A stretch of 10,163 nt of DNA from an uncultured Campylobacter sp. (GTDB taxonomy: Bacteria; Actinomycetota; Actinomycetes; Mycobacteriales; Mycobacteriaceae): assembly GCA_946221035.1 (NCBI GenBank), contig CAMIME010000059.1:1-10163 (forward strand), in the 5' to 3' direction. Position numbers and translations under genes: made by a program. The notes under the pieces were generated by a model that was given only the letters and a program-made list of their open reading frames with translations, was not told where the DNA came from and searched no databases. This document shows positions 6,131 through 10,163 of the stretch, in pieces; the stretch's first letter is position 1; each line of letters begins with the position of its first letter.

Positions 6131-6360
6131 GCAGAGACAACCTTGTCCAGCGCCTCGGAGTAGCGCGCGACGGTGCCGCCGACGTAGCCCTCGGAGATGG
6201 AGGTCCACTTGGTGCCGGCTGCAACGCAGTCGAGGACCATCAGGCCGCCAACCTCGTGAACGGCGCTGGCCAGCTGGGAAATAAAGTCGGCGGGCAACTC
6301 GAGGCCCACAGCGGTTTCCACGTGCGCCGCGAAGACGATGGAGGGGTGCTCAGCACGCAC
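6127..6360 (-). pseudogene. Class V aminotransferase remnant, internally deleted
   Basis: Residues 7-50 (SIVFAAHVETAVGLELPADF, then VHEVGGLMVLDCVAAGTKW) match the middle of serine-glyoxylate/alanine-glyoxylate-type PLP aminotransferases, including the Asp of the cofactor site (LDC). The Lys-bearing region that should follow (APQKGW-type) is missing. Instead the frame jumps to a likely C-terminal tail (GGTVARYSEALDKVVSA). The N-terminal half is also absent. In the same frame the reading continues upstream to TAG 6417-6415. It starts, if at all, at GTG 6360 without a ribosome site. Loss of the Schiff-base lysine means no enzyme activity. Assignment of the tail to the same gene is inferred. Confidence 0.6.
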
Positions 6361-6414
6361 CTTCGGTTTCGAGCCATTACCAGAGCGCTTATCCGGAGAA
6401 GCCTTCTGCTCCCA

Positions 6415-6588
6415 CTACAGCGGGATAGTGATCGTCCCCTGAGTACGGGGACTCCCCGGATTTACAGGCTGATTCACCGAGAAGATTGTTAACAACGCCT
6501 GCGGATTCTTACGCCCATCCTTGGTCTTCGTCCACTCGCCACTCAATGGTGTGCTGGTTTTGCGCGATCTCGGTTTCAGCAATGTCCA
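6415..6588 (-). pseudogene. Unidentified coding remnant upstream of the aminotransferase relic
   Basis: On the minus strand a frame of 57 codons runs from after TGA 6591-6589 to TAG 6417-6415. It contains GEWTKTKDGRKNPQALLTIF and ends PRTQGTITIPL. It looks protein-like and shares the frame of the aminotransferase relic beyond the TAG, but I recognise no family. A second short frame, from ATG 6619 to TAA 6511-6509 (36 codons, starting MWIKSRLVRLMDIAETEIAQ), overlaps it; that ATG sits just beside the iron box. A 6-bp hairpin (GTCCCC 6434-6439 / GGGGAC 6447-6452) lies within. Together 6131-6620 holds no intact gene. Confidence 0.3.
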
Positions 6589-6608
6589 TCAAACGCACGA
6601 GACGGGAC

Positions 6609-6637
6609 TTGATCCACATGCGAGGTTAGGCTAACCT
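6609..6637 (+). promoter_or_regulatory. Candidate promoter of the ABC transporter operon
   Basis: TTGATC (6609-6614), 17-bp spacer, TAACCT (6632-6637). The -10 lies inside the iron box, so DtxR binding would block it. The transcript would start near 6644. Confidence 0.45.
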
Positions 6638-6639
6638 AA
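6621..6639. promoter_or_regulatory. DtxR iron box
   Basis: CGAGGTTAGGCTAACCTAA matches the 19-bp DtxR/IdeR consensus TTAGGTTAGSCTAACCTAA at 17 positions; only the first two differ. The arms AGGTTAG and CTAACCT are perfect around the centre G6630. DtxR with Fe2+ binds such sites and represses, so the genes downstream should be induced by iron limitation. It overlaps the -10 of the plus-strand promoter; it could also serve minus-strand transcription. Confidence 0.8.
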
Positions 6640-6879
6640 CGTAAGAATGACTGTCATCGTCTGAGAGGGCAACACGCTGCCGCCACCGTTGTGGCGGTCG
6701 CGGGGAAGCCGGTCGCGCCGGGGTGCCGGGATCTCGTCGGCCACCCCCGGCTCCTCGAACCGGTCCTCGCCTTCGCCCGCGATGCGGGCATCCATATCGA
6801 GGTGCCACATGACAACCCGACCACGGGGCCGCTGCCGACAGCGGCCCACTGCGATACCAAAGAAAAGGGGAAACGATGA
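6640..6879 (+). pseudogene. 5'-truncated coding sequence overlapping the ABC ATPase start
   Basis: The frame is open from 6640 (after TAA 6637-6639) to TGA 6877-6879, which overlaps the ATPase start as ATGA. From about 6670 third codon positions are almost all G or C, as in the genes that follow, so this is a true coding frame. It reads VAVAGKPVAPGCRDLVGHPR, then LLEPVLAFARDAGIHIEVPH, and ends HCDTKEKGKR. The only usual start in frame is GTG 6691, without a ribosome site. ATG 6648 nearby is out of frame and stops after five codons. I read it as the end of a larger gene whose front was lost when the iron box and fragments to the left were joined on. A genuine short protein of 62 residues from GTG 6691 is the alternative. 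No family recognised. Confidence 0.45.
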
Positions 6880-7919
6880 CGGATCAAGCTGAACGAGGTG
6901 CGGCGATCGTCGTCCGCGACCTCACGAAGAGCTACCCGATTGCGGGCAAAGCGGGCACCCCGTCCGAAGGCGGGGCAGGTGCCCCGCCGGACGGCGGGCG
7001 CAAGGGAAAGCGCGGTGCCCGGATGCGCAAGCATGTGCTCGACGGCGTGAGTTTCACCGTGCCCACCGGGGCGATCGTGTCGTTCCTCGGCCACAACGGT
7101 GCAGGCAAGACCACCCTCATCCGAATCCTGTCGACGCTCATCACCGCCGACTCCGGCGAGGTGAGCATCTTCTCGCGCGACGTGAAAGAGGACCCGGCGG
7201 GCGTGCGCGCTGACATTGCCACCACCGGCCAATTCGCGGCGATCGACGAGAACCTCACCGGCCGGGAGAACCTGGAGTTCTTCGGGCGGCTGCGTGGACT
7301 CGACCGCGCCGCCGCGGCCGCCCGCGCGACGGAACTGCTCGCGCAATTCTCGCTCGCAGACAGTGCCTCGACGCTGGCGTCGGCCTATTCGGGTGGCATG
7401 CGGCGCCGCCTCGACATCGCCGCGTCGCTGTGCGTCGTGCCCAGGCTGCTGTTCCTCGACGAACCCACGACGGGGCTGGACCCGGTCAGCCGCGAAGAGC
7501 TGTGGGGCTTCATCCGGCAACTGCGGGACGACGGAATGACCCTGGTGCTGACCACCCAGTACCTGGAAGAGGCGGAGGCGCTGGCAGACCACGTCCATCT
7601 ACTCAAGGATCGCCGCATCGTCGCCAGCGGAACGCCGGAGGAATTGCGCCGCGCCTTCGGGTCGCACGTGCTCCGCGTGTCCTTCGCCACCGCCGCCGAG
7701 GCGGAGGCGTTCGCCCGTTGCCTCGGGGGAACGTGCCTGGACGGCGCCCGCGTCGCGGGGAAGTCGGTGTCCCTCGACGTCGACCCCGGACCGCGGGTCC
7801 TCGAGGCGGTGGCGCAGGCGATGGAGGCCTCGGAAGCGTTGCCGGATTCGCTGAGCGTGTCGCCGCCCACCCTCAACGAGGTGTTCATATCGATGAACGC
7901 AGGGGGTGCGGCGCGATGA
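6876..7919 (+). CDS. DrrA-type ABC transporter ATP-binding protein
   Basis: A 347-residue ATPase that powers export by the two permeases that follow. AAGGGG precedes ATG 6876 by 6 bases. Walker A is GHNGAGKTT (72-80), Q-loop Gln119, signature YSGGM (171-175), Walker B LLFLDEP (191-197). The switch position carries Gln in TTQYLEEAEALAD (226-238), the mark of the DrrA drug/lipid exporter family. The C-terminal region (about 260-347, with PTLNEVFI) is also DrrA-like. Odd is a Gly/Pro-rich insertion of about 30 residues (23-50) between the first strand and the Walker A region, encoded by a strong inverted repeat. It overlaps the permease start by ATGA. DrrA homologues export daunorubicin in Streptomyces and phthiocerol lipids in mycobacteria; the substrate here is unknown. 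Confidence 0.92.
   Translation: MTDQAERGAAIVVRDLTKSYPIAGKAGTPSEGGAGAPPDGGRKGKRGARMRKHVLDGVSFTVPTGAIVSFLGHNGAGKTTLIRILSTLITADSGEVSIFSRDVKEDPAGVRADIATTGQFAAIDENLTGRENLEFFGRLRGLDRAAAAARATELLAQFSLADSASTLASAYSGGMRRRLDIAASLCVVPRLLFLDEPTTGLDPVSREELWGFIRQLRDDGMTLVLTTQYLEEAEALADHVHLLKDRRIVASGTPEELRRAFGSHVLRVSFATAAEAEAFARCLGGTCLDGARVAGKSVSLDVDPGPRVLEAVAQAMEASEALPDSLSVSPPTLNEVFISMNAGGAAR
6960..6994. repeat. Strong inverted repeat inside the ATPase gene
   Basis: CCGTCC (6960-6965) and GGCGGGGC (6969-6976) pair with GCCCCGCC (6981-6988) and GGACGG (6989-6994). This gives 14 base pairs, a 4-base loop (AGGT) and a one-sided 3-base bulge (GAA, 6966-6968). It encodes the Gly/Pro-rich insertion (about residues 29-40) that typical DrrA proteins lack. 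Confidence 0.85.
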
Positions 7920-8668
7920 GTGCGACGTCGGTCGCGGCGTTTCTCCGTCGGGATCTGCTGCTGTTGCGACGCAACACCGCGTCGCTGATCTCCATGTTCG
8001 TGGTTCCGCCCCTCTTCCTGCTGTGCCTGTACGCGGTGTTCGGGTACTCGGCGGAGCAATCCGGCTTCGGGTACCTGCGTTTCGTGCTCGGCGGCTGCCT
8101 GTTCCAGGCGGCGATGTTCACCGCCGCGGCGTCGGCGATGGCGGTGGGACAGGACGTCGAATCCGGGCTCGTTGACCGCGTGCGCGTGTTGCCCGGGGCT
8201 ACAGGCGGCTATGTCGCCGGCAGGCTCGTCACCGATGTGCTGCGGATGTCCGCGTCGATCGCGGCGCTGCTGGTCGTCGCGTGGGCCTGCGGCCTCGACA
8301 TGGCTGTCGGTGACGTCGCGTGGACTGTCCTGTGGTCGCTGCTCGCCGCGGCGGTCCTGTCCCTGGTCACGGACGGGGTGATCCTGATGGTGCCCGCCCC
8401 GGTGTCGACGGCCTCATCGATCCAGGCGCTGGAAATGCTGCTGCTCATGTTCTCCACCGCGTTCATTCCGGCGACCGCTTTGGACGGCTCCCTTCGCGAC
8501 GTCGTGCGCCACATGCCTTTTTCGCCGGTGATCGAGGTGATTAGGGCGGCGTCCCCGGACGCCTTCCCGGATCGCGCCGGGGAAGAGGCCGCCCTGTGGC
8601 TCGGTGTCGCGGCGGTCGCCGGAATCGTCCTGTTCATCCGCCGGTTCACCTCGAGGAGCGAATCATGA
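7916..8668 (+). CDS. ABC-2 type permease, DrrB-like (first subunit)
   Basis: A 250-residue integral membrane protein of the ABC-2 exporter fold. ATG 7916 overlaps the ATPase stop (ATGA); the open frame extends further upstream but only inside the ATPase gene. It has an N-terminal amphipathic stretch (FLRRDLLLLRRN, 9-20) and about six helices (roughly 22-43, 56-78, 108-127, 132-160, 168-188, 224-241). The segment GQDVESGLVDRVRVLPGA (78-95) is the conserved ABC-2 coupling loop after helix 2. It should dimerise with the next permease and be driven by the ATPase. It ends in ATGA with the next gene, so the stoichiometry is likely set by translational coupling. Confidence 0.87.
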   Translation: MSATSVAAFLRRDLLLLRRNTASLISMFVVPPLFLLCLYAVFGYSAEQSGFGYLRFVLGGCLFQAAMFTAAASAMAVGQDVESGLVDRVRVLPGATGGYVAGRLVTDVLRMSASIAALLVVAWACGLDMAVGDVAWTVLWSLLAAAVLSLVTDGVILMVPAPVSTASSIQALEMLLLMFSTAFIPATALDGSLRDVVRHMPFSPVIEVIRAASPDAFPDRAGEEAALWLGVAAVAGIVLFIRRFTSRSES

Positions 8669-9402
8669 TTGGCGCCATCTTCGTGCATCTGCGGCGCATC
8701 GCCCACATTTGGCTGCGGCGCCCCGACTTCTGGTTCATGACGTTCATTGCTCCGCTCGTGTACCTGTTCATCGTCAACCGCATGTTCGGTGGCCTGGTCA
8801 GGCAGCTCACCGGAGAGTTCGAACTCCGGAACGCGGTCATCCTGGTCGTGACGGCGTGGGCGTTCATCCTGGCCATCACGGGATCATCCACCGTGTTCGT
8901 TGAACGCAGCAATGGCTTCCACGAGCGGTTGATCACCATGCCGGCGCCGTACGCGGCCGTGCCGGCCGCACGGATCATTGCCGAGTTCATCCGGATCATG
9001 GCGATGACGGCCGTCGTCGCGGCGGTGGCCGCCTTGCTTTCCGACGGCCCACCGGAGGTGTCCTGGTGGTGGAGGATCACGGTGACCGGCGCGATGGTTG
9101 CCGCGGCGGCCGCATGCACCGGCACGTACATCGCGTTCTCCATCACCAGCCCCCAGGGATCCGTGGCCCTTATCCCGTTGATAATCGTTGCGATGTTCGT
9201 CAATACGGTGCTCATGCCCGCCGACCACTTCCGTCCCCTCCTGCGCGGAATCGCCGGGCACACCCCCGTATCCGCGGCCGGTGAGGCCGTCAACGGTACC
9301 GGGGCTGCGGGTCTGGTGGTCTGCGCGGCCTGGTTCTTAGGCATCGCCGTGCTCGCGGCGTGGGGCATCGCCGTGAAAACGAGGCCGGGGGAGTCTGCAT
9401 GA
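8665..9402 (+). CDS. ABC-2 type permease, DrrC-like (second subunit)
   Basis: A 245-residue membrane protein, partner of the preceding permease. AGGAG lies 7 bases before ATG 8665, which overlaps the upstream stop. Helices lie at about 22-42, 56-79, 108-125, 137-162, 166-183 and 215-236. The coupling loop FVERSNGFHERLITMPAP (78-95) matches the corresponding loop of the first permease, and R-NGF-ERL-TMP is typical of DrrB/DrrC proteins. Two distinct permeases plus one ATPase is the layout of drrABC in M. tuberculosis, which exports phthiocerol dimycocerosate. Its stop overlaps a mini-ORF rather than the methyltransferase directly. Confidence 0.87.
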   Translation: MIGAIFVHLRRIAHIWLRRPDFWFMTFIAPLVYLFIVNRMFGGLVRQLTGEFELRNAVILVVTAWAFILAITGSSTVFVERSNGFHERLITMPAPYAAVPAARIIAEFIRIMAMTAVVAAVAALLSDGPPEVSWWWRITVTGAMVAAAAACTGTYIAFSITSPQGSVALIPLIIVAMFVNTVLMPADHFRPLLRGIAGHTPVSAAGEAVNGTGAAGLVVCAAWFLGIAVLAAWGIAVKTRPGESA

Positions 9403-9479
9403 CGGCCCGCGAATCCGAGCATCTAACCCGAAACCGCCGCGTGGACGCGGCCCACACACCCGGAGACAGAACCAGATGA
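9399..9479 (+). CDS. 26-codon mini-ORF chained between permease and methyltransferase
   Basis: ATG 9399 overlaps the permease stop as ATGA, and its own stop TGA 9477-9479 overlaps the methyltransferase start as ATGA. GGGAG lies 5 bases before the ATG, a good ribosome site. The peptide begins MTARESEHLTRNRR and ends TPGDRTR: 26 residues, very polar and basic, with no Cys or aromatic residue. Two uses fit: a coupling leader that hands ribosomes on to the methyltransferase, or a small peptide product or precursor exported by the neighbours. I recognise no family. The double overlap plus ribosome site makes translation likely; a function for the peptide is open. Confidence 0.5.
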   Translation: MTARESEHLTRNRRVDAAHTPGDRTR

Positions 9480-10159
9480 AGTCGATCGCCCAGATCGTCC
9501 AGAACAACCGCAGGCTCCTCGCGGCCTACGAGGACAAGGTCCAGCCGAGGTTCCTAAGCCGCTATGCGCGCGAACCGATGGACGCCGCCGCCGTGTACCG
9601 GAAGCTCCGTGCGCTGGATCGCGGGCCGGATGCGCCGGCCCGGGTCCTCGACCTCGGTTGCGTAACCGGGTGGCTTGCCCGCACGCTCGCCGCTGAGTCT
9701 CGCTATCGCAGGGCGAACATCGTCGGCTACGACCTGTCGCCCAATGCGATCCGCATCGCCCGCGAACGCGCCGCCGCCGACGGGCTTGGGGCCCGGACGG
9801 AATTCCACGTTGCCGACATCCTCACGCCGCTCGCGGGAGAGCCCGGCGGGGCCTGTGAAATCTGGGTGTGTGGCGCGCTCCACCAAATGAAGGATGCGGG
9901 AGCCGCGCTCGGCAGGGTCTCCGGGCTGCTCGCCGACGGCGGCATCGCTTACGTGCAGACGTTCGTCGAGGATCCCGACGTGAACGAGCGGGTCGACATG
10001 GCCGTCATGGCGAAGATGGGCCACCGGGTGTTCCGGGGCAGCGAGCTCGAGGACCTCGCCGAAGCCAACGGGCTGAAGCTGGACGGAGCCTCACGCGCCG
10101 GCATGGTGTATTTCTGCACTCTCGCGAAGAAAAGCGCGATCGGGGAGGCGGGGAAGTGA
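9476..10159 (+). CDS. Class I SAM-dependent methyltransferase
   Basis: A 227-residue enzyme expected to transfer a methyl group from S-adenosylmethionine to an unknown acceptor. ATG 9476 has a moderate GGAGA ribosome site 9 bases upstream. The Rossmann core starts with motif I VLDLGCVTG (57-65), then the acidic loop GYDLSPNAIRIARERA (84-99) with Asp86 expected to hold the ribose, Asp114 in the FHVADIL motif, and ALHQMKDAGAAL (134-145) at motif post-II. Motif I has Val where the family nearly always has Gly (GCGTG), which may weaken cofactor binding. The N-terminal 50 residues are helical and probably form part of the acceptor pocket. Position inside an exporter operon suggests tailoring of a secreted small molecule or peptide. 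Confidence 0.85.
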   Translation: MKSIAQIVQNNRRLLAAYEDKVQPRFLSRYAREPMDAAAVYRKLRALDRGPDAPARVLDLGCVTGWLARTLAAESRYRRANIVGYDLSPNAIRIARERAAADGLGARTEFHVADILTPLAGEPGGACEIWVCGALHQMKDAGAALGRVSGLLADGGIAYVQTFVEDPDVNERVDMAVMAKMGHRVFRGSELEDLAEANGLKLDGASRAGMVYFCTLAKKSAIGEAGK

Positions 10160-10163
10160 GCGC
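10156..10163 (+). CDS. Start of the next gene in the operon (partial)
   Basis: GTG 10156 overlaps the methyltransferase stop as GTGA, and GGGGAGG (10142-10148) lies 7 bases upstream. Only two codons and part of a third are in the window (Val/Met-Ser), so the product cannot be named. It shows that the operon continues. Confidence 0.55.

Noticed and set aside
6434..6452. Hairpin GTCCCC/GGGGAC as a terminator
   Set aside because: Short stem with no T-run on either side; it lies within decayed coding sequence.

Overview
The window looks like high-GC actinobacterial DNA, most likely a Corynebacterium. The grounds are a near-consensus DtxR iron box (6621-6639), a SigK/RskA pair beside a mycobacterial-type DipZ, DUF1707 and TipA-type MerR proteins, and probable leaderless starts. 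Genus is inferred from gene content only.

Layout. (1) 1-842: the end of an unidentified gene, then a secreted DUF305 lipoprotein with two Met/His motifs. (2) 837-1049: the decayed end of an IS3-family insertion sequence. (3) 1135-2454: a divergent pair, a DUF1707 membrane protein (minus) and a TipA-like MerR regulator (plus), sharing a 51-bp gap with a MerR-style promoter. (4) About 2505-2822: the C-terminal stub of a ChrA chromate transporter. (5) 2878-6130: the best-defined system. A minus-strand operon (Met-rich repeat lipoprotein, ECF sigma factor SigK, anti-sigma RskA) lies opposite dipZ, a CcdA/thioredoxin-like membrane thiol-redox protein. The 158-bp gap holds two identical promoters arranged as mirror images around one base (A4413), so SigK very probably drives both its own operon and dipZ. 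(6) 6127-6620: a graveyard of fragments, including an aminotransferase class V gene that lost its front and middle. (7) 6609-10163: an iron-box-controlled operon that runs off the window. It holds a 5'-truncated reading frame, a DrrA-type ABC ATPase, two ABC-2 permeases, a 26-codon mini-ORF, a SAM methyltransferase and the start of one more gene. Every junction from the truncated frame to the last gene is a 4-base ATGA or GTGA overlap.

How the genes work together. In the SigK module, RskA should hold SigK at the membrane. Release would induce the operon and DipZ, giving the cell envelope a Met-rich lipoprotein and a thiol-reducing or -oxidising protein. In M. tuberculosis dipZ belongs to the SigK regulon but sits far from sigK; here they are physically joined. 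The last operon looks like the export and tailoring part of a small-molecule or peptide pathway induced by iron limitation; its product cannot be told from this window. I saw no tRNA, rRNA, CRISPR array or convincing intrinsic terminator.
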